A stretch of 60,047 bases of DNA from an uncultured Saprospiraceae bacterium (GCA_937974625.1 CALJVJ010000241.1:1-60047); one strand, 5' to 3'; positions 27,365 through 35,901 are shown, counted from the first letter of the stretch. Numbers and translations: made by a program. Notes: generated by a model from the sequence alone, not told the origin.

Positions 27365-29110
27365 TTAATATCCTGCAGCATGGTCTTCACTTCTATTATC
27401 TCCAACCCCATGAAGTGCCCCATCAGGTTGCACATGAATTGCTTTTACCAATGCCATATATTTTACGTCCTTTAAAGAATGTCCTAAATCCTTCAAAGAT
27501 TGTTTACTTGCCTCAGTTAATCCGCCATTTTCATACAAAACTACATCTGGTAGCCATTGGTGGTGGAATCTTTTAGCAAAAAGGGCATCATCTAAAGGCA
27601 TTCCAAATTCGACAACATTTAAAAATACTTGAAAAACGGCTGTAATAATCGTAGAGCCACCCGGGGCACCCAAAACCATAAATAATTCACCATCCTTTTC
27701 GACAATTGTTGGAGTCATAGAGCTCAACATTCTTTTTTCAGGTTCAATTGCATTCGCTTCATTTCCAACTAAGCCAAATTGATTGGGAACGCCAGGTTTT
27801 GCACTAAAATCATCCATTTCATTATTCAAAAAGAACCCTGCATTACTTACGACAACTTTAGAGCCATAATTTGAATTTAACGTAGTCGTAACAGAAACCG
27901 CATTGCCCGCTTCATCGATAACCGAAGTATGAGTGGTCTCAAATGTTTCCATAGGTACCGCAAAGCTCCCGGCTGCTACCATATCACTAGGGGTTGATTT
28001 TTTAGGATTAAAATCACGCATTCTATCTTCGATATATTCAGCATCCAAAAGGGAATCTTGAGGTACTTTATAAAAATCACTATCCCCTAAATGCTTTGCT
28101 CTATCAGAATATACTCTTCGCTCTGCTTCAATCATCAAATGCATGGCTTCTTTTGATTGGAAACCATAATCGGCTAAAGGATATTTTTCTACCATCTTCA
28201 GCATTTGTAGCAAAGCTATACCACCACTTGACGGAGGTGCCATTGAAATTATTTTATAATCTTTATAATTTCCAACTAATGGTGCCCTCCATTTAGATTG
28301 ATAAGAGGTTAAATCATCGTGCGTAATAATACCATTCCCTGTTTTCATTTCTGCTATTAATTTATCCGCAGTTTCTCCTTCATAAAATCCAGCTTTCCCA
28401 TTATCTCGAATTAAAGTAAGAGTATTGGCTAAATCTTTTTGTACTAACCTGTCGCCCTCTACCCAAAGTGTATCTTTTATAAAAGCATTTGGGGATTTAT
28501 TATACTTGACAAAATCTTTTTTAAACCTATTAAACCGTTCAATTTCCATCGGGGTTAATAAAAAACCATTGCTTGCGAGGTCAATAGCAGGTTGAATTAG
28601 CACTTTGAAATCCTTGATTTTACCATACTTTTTATGAACTTCTTCCATTCCGTCTACTGTCCCAGGAACACCTACAGCCAAATGTCCATTCCGACTCAAC
28701 CCTGGAATTACATTGCCTTCGTCGTCTAAATACATATCTCTGGTACTGGCCTTTGGCGCTTTTTCTCTATAATCTATACTGTCATAATTTCCATCTTTTG
28801 TACGAATGACCATAAATCCACCTCCTCCAATATTCCCAGCTCGAGGATAAACCACAGCTAAGGCATATTGAACTGCGATAGTTGCATCTATTGCATTTCC
28901 TCCCTTTTGCAAAATTTCATTTCCAACTTTTGTCGCTAAGTGATGGGCTGAAACCACCATTGCCTTTTTACCTTTCGCACTTTGGATAATTTCATAATCT
29001 GCTTCATTTTGTTCTTTTGGACTGTTGCGACAATCCACGAAAAGAATAGATAAAGTAAGAATTAGTAGTGTTAGAAATTTAAATTTGTTGTAAGAATGGA
29101 AATTAAACAT
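27365..29110 (-). CDS. ggt: Gamma-glutamyltransferase (probable lipoprotein)
   Basis: 581 residues. A hydrophobic segment ends in LFVDC (Cys27), a possible lipobox. The Ntn-hydrolase signature is ETTHTSVIDEAGNAVSVTTT: autoprocessing before Thr392 gives the small subunit with Thr392 as nucleophile. The family motifs GGNAIDATIA, AGNIGGGGFMV, APPSSGG and LGAPGGSTII are intact, and the length is normal. It would hydrolyse glutathione and other gamma-glutamyl compounds or transfer the glutamyl group in the periplasm. It lies 42 bp upstream of the amidase and the two may be co-transcribed. Confidence 0.95.
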   Translation of the reverse strand: MFNFHSYNKFKFLTLLILTLSILFVDCRNSPKEQNEADYEIIQSAKGKKAMVVSAHHLATKVGNEILQKGGNAIDATIAVQYALAVVYPRAGNIGGGGFMVIRTKDGNYDSIDYREKAPKASTRDMYLDDEGNVIPGLSRNGHLAVGVPGTVDGMEEVHKKYGKIKDFKVLIQPAIDLASNGFLLTPMEIERFNRFKKDFVKYNKSPNAFIKDTLWVEGDRLVQKDLANTLTLIRDNGKAGFYEGETADKLIAEMKTGNGIITHDDLTSYQSKWRAPLVGNYKDYKIISMAPPSSGGIALLQMLKMVEKYPLADYGFQSKEAMHLMIEAERRVYSDRAKHLGDSDFYKVPQDSLLDAEYIEDRMRDFNPKKSTPSDMVAAGSFAVPMETFETTHTSVIDEAGNAVSVTTTLNSNYGSKVVVSNAGFFLNNEMDDFSAKPGVPNQFGLVGNEANAIEPEKRMLSSMTPTIVEKDGELFMVLGAPGGSTIITAVFQVFLNVVEFGMPLDDALFAKRFHHQWLPDVVLYENGGLTEASKQSLKDLGHSLKDVKYMALVKAIHVQPDGALHGVGDNRSEDHAAGY

Positions 29111-29364
29111 AAAATAATTTGATATAAGTTAAAATTGGTATAGTATTTGAAATTAAAGAAAATATCCTGCTAAGTTATATTTTTTCTTATTAAAATTTTA
29201 GCAGCGCATCAACATAATACCTATACAAGTTAGCCTTGATTAAACTAAGGCAAAGTAAGTCAAATTTTCCTCATTTTTATTTAGCAAATCATTATTATTA
29301 ATCCTTGTTGGTTGATAACTAATATTCATATCCATATTATTGAGAAACTAATCTTAAAAATCTA
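29111..29364. other. Intergenic region upstream of ggt, no gene seen
   Basis: This AT-rich leader region of ggt on the minus strand shows no consensus promoter on either strand. It merges rightwards into the structured RNA candidate. Confidence 0.4.
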
Positions 29365-29586
29365 AACCTGTTTTTATAACAGGGTTTTAGAAGGGAGTTT
29401 TAAATCGTGCAGTCGTAGCCTTTTGGTTTTGGTTAAAGAGAATGTTCAAATTTTGAATAATCCCCTCACAGACTGCACGAGTTTTGAAAGCACGTAGCTC
29501 TCCAAGGATAACCTTCTTGGAAAGTGAATCTTAATAAAATATTATACAACTTAAAAAGTCATCCTTACTATTAGGGATGACTTTTT
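29365..29586 (+). ncRNA. Candidate structured non-coding RNA (6S-like layout possible)
   Basis: No open frame of credible quality exists here, yet the stretch ends in a clear terminator (29553-29586), which implies a transcript. It holds a 6-bp hairpin CCTGTT/AACAGG (about 29368-29384). A longer helix follows, with nine consecutive pairs 29406-29414 with 29471-29479 (CGTGCAGTC/GACTGCACG), extending outward with bulges to about 29398/29489 and enclosing 56 nt. A small CCAAG/CTTGG hairpin lies at about 29502-29520. A long imperfect rod of roughly 200 nt would fit 6S RNA, which is hard to recognise in Bacteroidota by primary sequence. tmRNA, RNase P RNA and SRP RNA hallmarks are absent. Identity, strand and ends are inference. 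Confidence 0.35.
29553..29586 (+). terminator. Rho-independent terminator with no gene before it
   Basis: A 12-bp stem (29553-29564 with 29575-29586), a 10-nt loop, A-run at left and T-run at right. No ORF precedes it on the plus strand, and on the minus strand nothing is transcribed into it, so it most likely ends a small RNA. Confidence 0.85.
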
Positions 29587-29666
29587 TGATTTTAGGACTA
29601 AATGTTTTACACTAGCAAAATTTTACAAATTATCCTTCTTTTGACCTTTCCCTTCTTTTTTTCTTC

Positions 29667-29674
29667 TACCTTTG
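29667..29674 (+). promoter_or_regulatory. -7 promoter box of the transaldolase operon
   Basis: TACCTTTG followed by C matches TAnnTTTG. TTTG at 29640-29643 is 23 bp upstream, longer than the usual 19-20. The start would be near 29681, with a 32-nt leader. Confidence 0.6.
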
Positions 29675-29712
29675 CATAATCTTATTACCAAAGAATAAAA
29701 TCAGTTTAAGCT

Positions 29713-30372
29713 ATGAGATTTTTCATTGACACAGCCAACTTAGATGATATTGCAGAAGCAAATGATTTAGGTATTTTAGATGGTGTGACCACCAATCCTT
29801 CCTTGATGGCAAAAGAAGGAATTTCAGGAACTAGAAGTATTAAAGCTCATTATAAAAAAATTGCTAAAATAGTGGATGGTGATGTGAGTGCTGAGGTTAT
29901 TTCTACAGATTTTAAAGGAATTATCGAAGAAGGACAAGAATTGGCTACCATTGCACCTAATATTGTAGTTAAAGTTCCAATGATTAAAGATGGGGTAAAG
30001 GCTTTGAGGTGGTTTACGGACCAAGGAATCAGAACAAATTGCACCTTAATCTTTTCAGCTGGACAAGCTATTCTGGCAGCTAAAGCAGGCGCTACTTACC
30101 TTTCTCCTTTTGTAGGAAGAATTGATGATATCACTTGGGATGGCATTGACTTAATTTCCCAAATTGCTGAATTATATGCTATCCAAGGATATGATACAGA
30201 GATTTTAGCCGCCTCCGTTAGAAATTCAAAACATATTGTCGATGCTGCAATGGCTGGCGCAGATATAGTTACCTGCCCATTAAAATCAATCTTAGGTTTG
30301 CTGAATCATCCTTTGACAGATATTGGCTTAGCGAAATTTTTAGCAGACCATAAAAAAGCAGCAAGTAAGTAA
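29713..30372 (+). CDS. Transaldolase / fructose-6-phosphate aldolase (small TalC/Fsa type)
   Basis: 219 residues, the short transaldolase subfamily. [27 protein letters not shown] and the Schiff-base Lys87 in IVVKVPM are diagnostic, as are [12 protein letters not shown] and the SPFVGRIDD block. It transfers dihydroxyacetone between sugar phosphates in the non-oxidative pentose phosphate pathway; some members act as fructose-6-phosphate aldolases, and sequence by eye cannot decide. The DoxX-like gene follows 25 bp downstream. Confidence 0.93.
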   Translation: MRFFIDTANLDDIAEANDLGILDGVTTNPSLMAKEGISGTRSIKAHYKKIAKIVDGDVSAEVISTDFKGIIEEGQELATIAPNIVVKVPMIKDGVKALRWFTDQGIRTNCTLIFSAGQAILAAKAGATYLSPFVGRIDDITWDGIDLISQIAELYAIQGYDTEILAASVRNSKHIVDAAMAGADIVTCPLKSILGLLNHPLTDIGLAKFLADHKKAASK

Positions 30373-30397
30373 TGTAATATTCAAACTTCAGAACAAA

Positions 30398-30757
30398 ATG
30401 AATATCCTATTTTATTTAAAATTCTTAATGGCAGCCTTTTATCTTTACGCAGGTTATGCTCATTTCAAACGACCTTGGTTTTTTTATAAACTAACCCCGC
30501 CTGCCATTAAAAAATGGCAGGAGCCAATTAATGTGATCGTTGGAATTGCAGAGATTTTAGGTGGGATAGGTTTATTGATTCCTGCCACTCAATCTGCTGC
30601 TGCTTGGGGAATCATTGCTTTATTAATTGCGGTTTTTCCAGCGAATATTTACCATTTAACTTCAAAAGGTGCAGGTATGAAAGTACCGATTTGGGGACTC
30701 TGGTTAAGATTACCTATTCAATTTGTATTGATCGCTTGGGCTTATGCTTATACGTAG
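30398..30757 (+). CDS. DoxX family membrane protein
   Basis: 119 residues with four predicted membrane helices (about 2-20, 44-64, 67-87 and 97-117). FLMAAFYLYAGYAHFKRPWF and the GIAEILGGIGLLIP helix are typical of DoxX/MauE-like proteins. Members are linked to redox or quinone-related membrane functions; the specific role is unknown. It is co-transcribed with the transaldolase. Confidence 0.85.
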   Translation: MNILFYLKFLMAAFYLYAGYAHFKRPWFFYKLTPPAIKKWQEPINVIVGIAEILGGIGLLIPATQSAAAWGIIALLIAVFPANIYHLTSKGAGMKVPIWGLWLRLPIQFVLIAWAYAYT

Positions 30758-31061
30758 AAGTAAGTGATAAAAGTCATTTCCGATGTTTCGCATAAATCCT
30801 TAAGGATTTGAATAATAAGCCTACATAAAATTATTGAAGGTTATTAAATTTATAAAAGAACTACTAAATAATTTCATTATTGATTGGTGAATTATAAAGC
30901 CCTTGTTAATACAATAATTATCCCTATACCGATAATCACTTTGATAACTTAAAATGACCCTATTTTCTTGTTCTCATTTTTTAGAAGAAACGCTTACCTA
31001 TAATTTTCCCTTCTCTTCATCGAATAAATTTCCAATAAAAATCAATTTTAATTTACTTGCC
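30758..31061. other. Intergenic, no gene; small palindrome
   Basis: A perfect 16-bp palindrome, AAATCCTTAAGGATTT (30794-30809), lies 37 bp after the DoxX stop. It is a poor terminator because it lacks loop and T-run. The rest is featureless AT-rich DNA ahead of the ECF promoter. Confidence 0.4.
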
Positions 31062-31088
31062 TGTAACATTTAAAATATTTGAATCGTC
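31062..31088 (+). promoter_or_regulatory. ECF-type promoter (TGTAAC-N17-CGTC), probably autoregulated
   Basis: TGTAAC at 31062-31067, a 17-bp spacer and CGTC at 31085-31088 match the -35/-10 style of ECF sigma factors (GTAAC/CGTC), not the housekeeping TAnnTTTG. It lies directly before the sigma gene, so self-activation is likely. Transcription would start near 31095, leaving only about 5 nt before ATG 31100. Confidence 0.55.
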
Positions 31089-31099
31089 TTCGGCTTGTA

Positions 31100-31609
31100 A
31101 TGACAATAAAGAAATTCACACGACAGATAAACCCGATTAAAGACCGACTCTATCGGTTTGCTATGCGAATGGTTGACAATGCCGCAGAGGCAGAGGACGT
31201 CGTGCAAGAAGTCTTAATTAAACTATGGCATAGTAAAGATGATTTGAACCAGATTCAAAACTTAGAAGCTTGGAGTATTCGTATGACAAAAAATTTATCT
31301 TTAGATAAATTACGCTCTAAACACAAGCGAACGGAAGGTTTGGAGGAGCATTATGACTTGGTAAGTGATACGCAAAGTCCTGCTCAACTAATAGAAAGTA
31401 AAGATGCTATGGAGCGAATACATCAATTGATGCAATCCCTTCCAGAAAGCCAAAGATTGGTTTTACAATTAAGAGATATTGAAGAATTATCGTACAAAGA
31501 AATTGCTGAATGTTTGGATATGTCAATGAATCTAGTAAAAGTGAATTTGTTTAGAGGGAGACAGCATTTAAAAGCTATTTTAACAAAAAAAGAATTGCAT
31601 GGATTATAA
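31100..31609 (+). CDS. ECF subfamily RNA polymerase sigma factor
   Basis: 169 residues from ATG 31100; the TTG at 31079 lies upstream of the probable -10 box and is rejected. Region 2 (IKDRLYRFAMRMVDNAAEAEDVVQEVLIKLWHS) and region 4 (LRDIEELSYKEIAECLDMSMNLVKVNLFRGRQ) are clear. It directs RNA polymerase to stress or envelope genes. Its 3' end overlaps the next gene by 11 nt, a sign of translational coupling with a regulator. Confidence 0.93.
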   Translation: MTIKKFTRQINPIKDRLYRFAMRMVDNAAEAEDVVQEVLIKLWHSKDDLNQIQNLEAWSIRMTKNLSLDKLRSKHKRTEGLEEHYDLVSDTQSPAQLIESKDAMERIHQLMQSLPESQRLVLQLRDIEELSYKEIAECLDMSMNLVKVNLFRGRQHLKAILTKKELHGL

Positions 31610-32096
31610 AAAATTAATAGAGAAATATTGGAATGGAGAAACCACTATTACCGAAGAACAGTCTTTAAAGTCTTATTTTAATAGTGATCAAGTAAGTAAA
31701 GAATTATTGGAGTTTGCGCCATTTTTCCAATACATGGGAGTAGCTAAAGAGGAAACTTTACCAACTGATATTCCAGAATTGATAAGGAAAGATAAAGTGA
31801 ATTTGAAGCCGCTAACAATAAAGTCAAAATTGATTACTATAAGTCGTATTGCCGCTGCCATTTTACTATTAATCTCTATAAGTTTTGTTTATACTCATTT
31901 TAATCAACCTACAAAAGCAGAAAGGTTGGCGAGTTATTGGGCAGAAAAGGAGATTAATGACCCCAAATTGGCTTATAAAAAAACGAAGGCTGCTTTGTTG
32001 ATGGTGTCAAAAAAATTGAATGGAGGTACTGCTGCTGCTTTGAATCAAGTTAAGAAGGTTCAAAAAATTAGCCCTCTGAATATTAAATCCCAATAG
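31599..32096 (+). CDS. Single-pass membrane protein, probable anti-sigma factor
   Basis: 165 residues. The N-terminal 80 are cytosolic and acidic (YWNGETTITEEQSLKSYF), one membrane helix spans about 84-103 (ISRIAAAILLLISISFVYTH), and the outer segment contains DPKLAYKKTKAALLMVSKKL. There is no zinc-binding H-x3-C-x2-C anti-sigma motif. Position, 11-nt overlap with the ECF sigma gene and topology make it the likely anti-sigma factor, by inference. Confidence 0.75.
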   Translation: MDYKKLIEKYWNGETTITEEQSLKSYFNSDQVSKELLEFAPFFQYMGVAKEETLPTDIPELIRKDKVNLKPLTIKSKLITISRIAAAILLLISISFVYTHFNQPTKAERLASYWAEKEINDPKLAYKKTKAALLMVSKKLNGGTAAALNQVKKVQKISPLNIKSQ

Positions 32097-32176
32097 GTAT
32101 TTATAACCACTGAACAATAAAGTCAATGATTACATCCGATTACATATTACTAAATCACCCGACTAAAATTTTTATT

Positions 32177-32704
32177 ATGAAAAAAATGCTTTTTACCTGT
32201 TTACTCTTTCTTTCCTTTTTTGGAAATATGATGGGGCAAGCAGATGCGATTTCTGAATATTTTGACAAATATTTGGAAGATGAACGATTTACCGTTGTTT
32301 ACATTAGCGGTAAAATGTTCTCCATGTTTTCAAAATTAGAATCTGATGATGATGATTTTGATGAATTTAAGGAAGTAACAGAGAAATTAAAAGGGCTTAG
32401 AATTTTGGTTACGGATGAAGATGCGTACCGTTTTTATCGAGAAGCAAAAGCTAAGATTAATACTAAAAGTGAATATGAACTGCTGATGACTGTTCGAACG
32501 AAAAAAGGAAATAGGGTAGAGTTTGTAGTGAAAGAAGATGGTGATAAAATTGATGAACTATTACTAATTTCTGGTGGAAAAGAACATGATTTTGTACTGA
32601 TGAGTTTCGTTGGCGATATTGATTTAGACAAAATTTCTAAATTATCAGATGCTATTGAAATGGATGGAATGGAAGATTTAAAAGAATTGAAAAAGCGAAA
32701 TTAG
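32177..32704 (+). CDS. DUF4252 family exported protein (first copy)
   Basis: 175 residues from ATG 32177, where a good signal peptide begins (MKKMLFTCLLFLSFFGNMMGQ); the upstream in-frame ATG at 32126 is less likely. The pattern ISEYFDKYLEDERFTVVYIS, KLKGLRILVTDED, and the L--FVGDIDLDKISKLSDAIEMDGMEDL end are those of DUF4252, a family often encoded with ECF sigma factors in Bacteroidota. It is periplasmic and its function is unknown. It could be the output or the sensor of the sigma circuit. Confidence 0.85.
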   Translation: MKKMLFTCLLFLSFFGNMMGQADAISEYFDKYLEDERFTVVYISGKMFSMFSKLESDDDDFDEFKEVTEKLKGLRILVTDEDAYRFYREAKAKINTKSEYELLMTVRTKKGNRVEFVVKEDGDKIDELLLISGGKEHDFVLMSFVGDIDLDKISKLSDAIEMDGMEDLKELKKRN

Positions 32705-32797
32705 CTGTCCACACACTATAATTATTATTTATCACCCAATGATTATGTTGAACACCCAGTGAAATTTAAAAACATAATCTAATCATCTTTTCCTAAA

Positions 32798-33310
32798 ATG
32801 AGAAATTGTATTTTATTATTCGTTGCCTTGACGGCAACTAGTTACACTTTTGCCCAAAATCACCTTGACCAATTTTTTCAACAATACGCTGATTATGAAA
32901 ATGTGAGTAAAATTAATTTAGAAGGAGGTCTATTGAAATTGGTAGGGAATAATTCCAAAGAAGGAAAAACTTTGTCCAAATTGAGTAAATTAACCGCCAT
33001 TTGGGTAGAAGATTACAATCCAATTAGCAAAAAAGAAGTAAATGCACTTCTCAGAAGTTTACATAGAGACCGTTATGAGCCATTAATTACGGCAAAAAGT
33101 GGTACTTCAAATGTTAAATTTATGATTCAAGAAAATGGTCGCCACATCAATAGCGTTATTTTATTAATTGACGATATTGATAATTTCTTATTGATAAATC
33201 TGAGAGGAAATTTAGAATATGAAGATTTAAGTACGATTGATATGGATATTAATGGAATGGAATATTTCAGAAAGCTTCCGAAAAAACGCCTAAATCCAAA
33301 AAGGGCATAA
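32798..33310 (+). CDS. DUF4252 family exported protein (second copy)
   Basis: 170 residues with a signal peptide (1-19, ending TFAQ). It is a clear but divergent paralogue of the preceding gene: HLDQFFQQYADYENVSKINLEGG, KLSKLTAIWVED and NLRGNLEYEDLSTIDMDINGME line up. Spacing of 93 bp and no terminator between them suggest one operon. It ends 35 bp before a shared terminator. Confidence 0.85.
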   Translation: MRNCILLFVALTATSYTFAQNHLDQFFQQYADYENVSKINLEGGLLKLVGNNSKEGKTLSKLSKLTAIWVEDYNPISKKEVNALLRSLHRDRYEPLITAKSGTSNVKFMIQENGRHINSVILLIDDIDNFLLINLRGNLEYEDLSTIDMDINGMEYFRKLPKKRLNPKRA

Positions 33311-33344
33311 CAAGATATTTTTTGATTACTTTTGATTGAATAGG

Positions 33345-33376
33345 GCTCGGGCATTTATGTCCGAGCTATTTTTTTT
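33345..33376. terminator. Terminator of the ECF/DUF4252 operon
   Basis: A 9-bp stem, GCTCGGGCA with TGTCCGAGC (33345-33353 and 33358-33366, one G-T pair), a TTTA loop and a run of eight T. It overlaps the stop codon of the convergent small membrane gene. Confidence 0.88.
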
Positions 33377-33650
33377 CTAGGTCGTTGATAATTTCTTCTA
33401 TTTCTCCAATTTTAAAATTAAATTTCTTTTTTTGAAAAAAGAAATGATATAGGTTATAGGCCCCTAAAGGGATTAAGAAAATCAACGTCCACTTTAGCAT
33501 CGGAATAGTATCCCAGAAGAAAATAAAAATAAATAGGGTGAAAATCCATTGAATTAAAAAATGGGAGAGGGTAATTCTTAAATATTCATTACCTGTGTGT
33601 TTTGTAACGTTAAGGTCTTTTTTGAGGCCAGAGAGGTCATTATCATCCAT
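33366..33650 (-). CDS. Small two-helix membrane protein
   Basis: 94 residues. Two membrane helices (about 30-47 and 52-71) form a hairpin with hydrophilic ends; the C-terminus is KIGEIEEIINDLEKK. I do not recognise the family; it recalls the 2TM-type proteins of Bacteroidota without matching their motif closely. It lies 26 bp downstream of another small membrane gene and in line with gldA-gldF, so it is probably co-transcribed with them. Confidence 0.65.
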   Translation of the reverse strand: MDDNDLSGLKKDLNVTKHTGNEYLRITLSHFLIQWIFTLFIFIFFWDTIPMLKWTLIFLIPLGAYNLYHFFFQKKKFNFKIGEIEEIINDLEKK

Positions 33651-33676
33651 TTTTCAAAGTTGACTTTTATATTTGC

Positions 33677-33922
33677 TTACCAAAGAAAGAAAAGAACAAG
33701 GTAAACAGCTAGATAAAATCTATAAAAATTTCGCATTTTAAGATAATTGTCGTTTGCTGGATACAAATTTTGGAATAACCCTTTGACCTCCTTTACAAAA
33801 ACGGGCTTAATATTGATTTTCCAATCATCTGTTTGATAAACAATTTTTCGAAATTGACTTCGATAATAGCCCAATGGAAAGCTCCAAATCATAAATGCCC
33901 AGAACCAAAAGTTAGTTGTCAT
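33677..33922 (-). CDS. Small membrane protein of unknown function
   Basis: 81 residues with a hydrophobic N-terminus (FWFWAFMIWSFPLGYY) and C-terminus (FYRFYLAVYLVLFFLW) flanking a soluble middle (QTDDWKINIKPVFVKEVKGL). It sits 17 bp after the gldF stop. Family not recognised. Confidence 0.65.
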   Translation of the reverse strand: MTTNFWFWAFMIWSFPLGYYRSQFRKIVYQTDDWKINIKPVFVKEVKGLFQNLYPANDNYLKMRNFYRFYLAVYLVLFFLW

Positions 33923-33939
33923 TATACAATTTTGAGTAC

Positions 33940-34656
33940 CTAACTCTTTTTACTAATCTTTAGTTCAGCTAAAAACAAAAATAAAAAGATTAAGGAACCA
34001 AAATAGACTAAATCTTTTGTATCTAATACACCTCTTGAAATAGAGGTATAATGATTAGGGATGCTTAAAGTATTTAAAATGTCTCCAAACCAACCTGAGA
34101 AATAATTACCCACAAAACCTAAAATAAATAAGAAAATGACATTTATAACCAAAGCTAAGAGAAACGCCACTATTTGATTGTCCTTCAAGCTACTGGCATA
34201 TATGCCTATAGCAGTGAATGCAGCACTTAAAAGTAAAAGCCCAATATAGCCTCCTATAATGGCGCCATGGTCTGCATTTCCTAATTGAACGATAGTGAAA
34301 TAATAAGGAATGGTAAAGGCAATCGTAATGCATACCATTAGAAAACAGGCAAGGAATTTACCTAACACTAGTTGTCGACTACTGACATTTTTGGTTAATA
34401 ATAATTCTATTGTTCCGCTTCGTTTTTCTTCTGCAATTTGCTTCATAGTCAATGCAGGTACAATGAATAACAAAAACATCGGCGCCCAACCAAAGAACTC
34501 ATCCAAGGTTGCTTGCTGTCGAATGAAAACATCATTCCCAATCAACCAAGTGAACGCACCAATAAAAATTAAAAATATAGAAAGAATCAGGTAGCCAATT
34601 AAGGAATTAAAATAGCCATTCAATTCTTTTTTTGCAATTACCCAAACAGGATTCAT
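33940..34656 (-). CDS. gldF: ABC-2 type permease, GldF-like
   Basis: 238 residues with six predicted membrane helices. It starts WVIAKKELNGYFNSLIGYLI and carries the family block LTMKQIAEEKRSGTIELLLTKNVSSRQLVLGKF. GldF, with GldA (ATPase) and GldG, forms an ABC transporter needed for gliding in Flavobacterium johnsoniae; in many Bacteroidota it is present without proven gliding. It sits 39 bp after gldA. The usual gldG neighbour is missing; two tiny membrane genes follow instead. Confidence 0.85.
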   Translation of the reverse strand: MNPVWVIAKKELNGYFNSLIGYLILSIFLIFIGAFTWLIGNDVFIRQQATLDEFFGWAPMFLLFIVPALTMKQIAEEKRSGTIELLLTKNVSSRQLVLGKFLACFLMVCITIAFTIPYYFTIVQLGNADHGAIIGGYIGLLLLSAAFTAIGIYASSLKDNQIVAFLLALVINVIFLFILGFVGNYFSGWFGDILNTLSIPNHYTSISRGVLDTKDLVYFGSLIFLFLFLAELKISKKS

Positions 34657-34695
34657 GATTTATTATTTAAGATTAAAGGAGGTGTAGTTTACGTT

Positions 34696-35619
34696 TTAAT
34701 TTAAGGTTAAGTCTCTAAAGATATCTTCTAGTTTAGTTTCGAAAGGAATACATTCACTTAAGACCCAATTGTTTTTTACACATAGCTCAAAAATCGCCTT
34801 ATTGGACTGTCTTTCCGCAACACTTTGAATTTCAAATCTATTGCTTGCTTGGTCTATAAAGTCGACCATTGCTACTGCCTCTAAGGCTTGTAATTTTTCG
34901 TAGATCTCATTTGTCGGTCCTTCCTCGATTTTTACTTTCAAAACTTGCTGACCCTGAGCTTGTTTTCTTAGCGTAGAGGCAGTACCGTCAGCGACTATCT
35001 TTCCGTGATTAATAATTAAAATCCTATCACAAGTGGCTTCTACTTCTGGTAATATATGGGTGCTTAAAATGACCGTTTTTTGTTTGCCCAATTGTCGAAT
35101 TAAATCCCTGATTTCGATGATTTGATTGGGGTCTAATCCAGTGGTTGGCTCATCTAAAATTAGAATGGCTGGGTCATGAATCATGGCTTGTGCCAAACCA
35201 ACTCTTTGCCGATAGCCTTTGGATAATTCACCGATTTTTTTATGCTTTTCTACATCCAATCCACAAAGTCTAACCATTTCTCTTATGCGCATTGGAACCT
35301 TACTTTTTGCAACACCTTGTAGTGCAGCGCAATATTCCAAATAATCAATTACAGGCATGTCTAAATAAAGTGGATTATGCTCTGGTAAATACCCAATATG
35401 GCGATTCATTTCGCCCGATTTAATGGATTGACCACCAATTAAAATATCTCCTTGTTCAATGTCTATGTAATTGGTAATCATCTTCATAGTGGTCGTTTTA
35501 CCTGCTCCATTTGGACCAAGAAACCCCAATACTTCTCCTGTTTTTACAGAAAAAGAGATGTTGTCTACAGCCTTTTGAAAACCGTAGCTTTTCGTCAGTT
35601 GCTGAATTTGAATATCCAT
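34696..35619 (-). CDS. gldA: ABC transporter ATP-binding protein, GldA-like
   Basis: 307 residues. Walker A GPNGAGKT (35-42), ABC signature LSKGYRQR (132-139), Walker B LILDEP (153-158) and the H-loop STHIL are intact. IGYLPEHNPLYLDM is a strong GldA-type segment. The C-terminal 90 residues are the regulatory extension usual for this subfamily. It powers the permease encoded immediately downstream. A -7 box lies at 35645-35652. Confidence 0.9.
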   Translation of the reverse strand: MDIQIQQLTKSYGFQKAVDNISFSVKTGEVLGFLGPNGAGKTTTMKMITNYIDIEQGDILIGGQSIKSGEMNRHIGYLPEHNPLYLDMPVIDYLEYCAALQGVAKSKVPMRIREMVRLCGLDVEKHKKIGELSKGYRQRVGLAQAMIHDPAILILDEPTTGLDPNQIIEIRDLIRQLGKQKTVILSTHILPEVEATCDRILIINHGKIVADGTASTLRKQAQGQQVLKVKIEEGPTNEIYEKLQALEAVAMVDFIDQASNRFEIQSVAERQSNKAIFELCVKNNWVLSECIPFETKLEDIFRDLTLN

Positions 35620-35644
35620 TTACGCTTTAAAAATTTAATGCTTT

Positions 35645-35652
35645 CAAAAATA
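35645..35652 (-). promoter_or_regulatory. -7 promoter box of gldA-gldF
   Basis: Minus strand TATTTTTG matches TAnnTTTG, 25 bp before the GldA start. The -33 position has no TTTG. Confidence 0.5.
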
Positions 35653-35790
35653 TTTATTGGTAACTAAATGTTTGCTATTTCAAATAAAAAAATTCATAGC
35701 CTATCGTTTGTCAAGACGGACAAATATATAAAACTTTTGGAGGTTGCCAAAATTTTTTCATGCTACTAAATGGAGCTGTTTTGTTTAATA

Positions 35791-35813
35791 ATACCACTAA
35801 ATATCAGTGGTAT
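35791..35813 (+). other. Hairpin in the gldA / MORN divergent region
   Basis: An 8-bp stem ATACCACT/AGTGGTAT with a 7-nt loop is followed by a T-rich stretch. It looks like a small terminator but lies upstream of, and not after, any known gene on the plus strand. It could be a 5'-leader structure or the end of a short unannotated transcript. Confidence 0.4.
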
Positions 35814-35901
35814 GTTTTGATTTTTTTGATAAAGATTTTATTTTCGCAAAAAGAAGTAAATTTACAAGAAATAGCTTTACCTAAACTTAATTTTTCTCAT
35901 T

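Noticed and set aside
29111..29712. tmRNA, RNase P RNA or SRP RNA in the gap before the transaldolase
   Set aside because: No tRNA-like ends or tag frame, no RNase P core motifs and no SRP Alu or helix 8 motif are seen.
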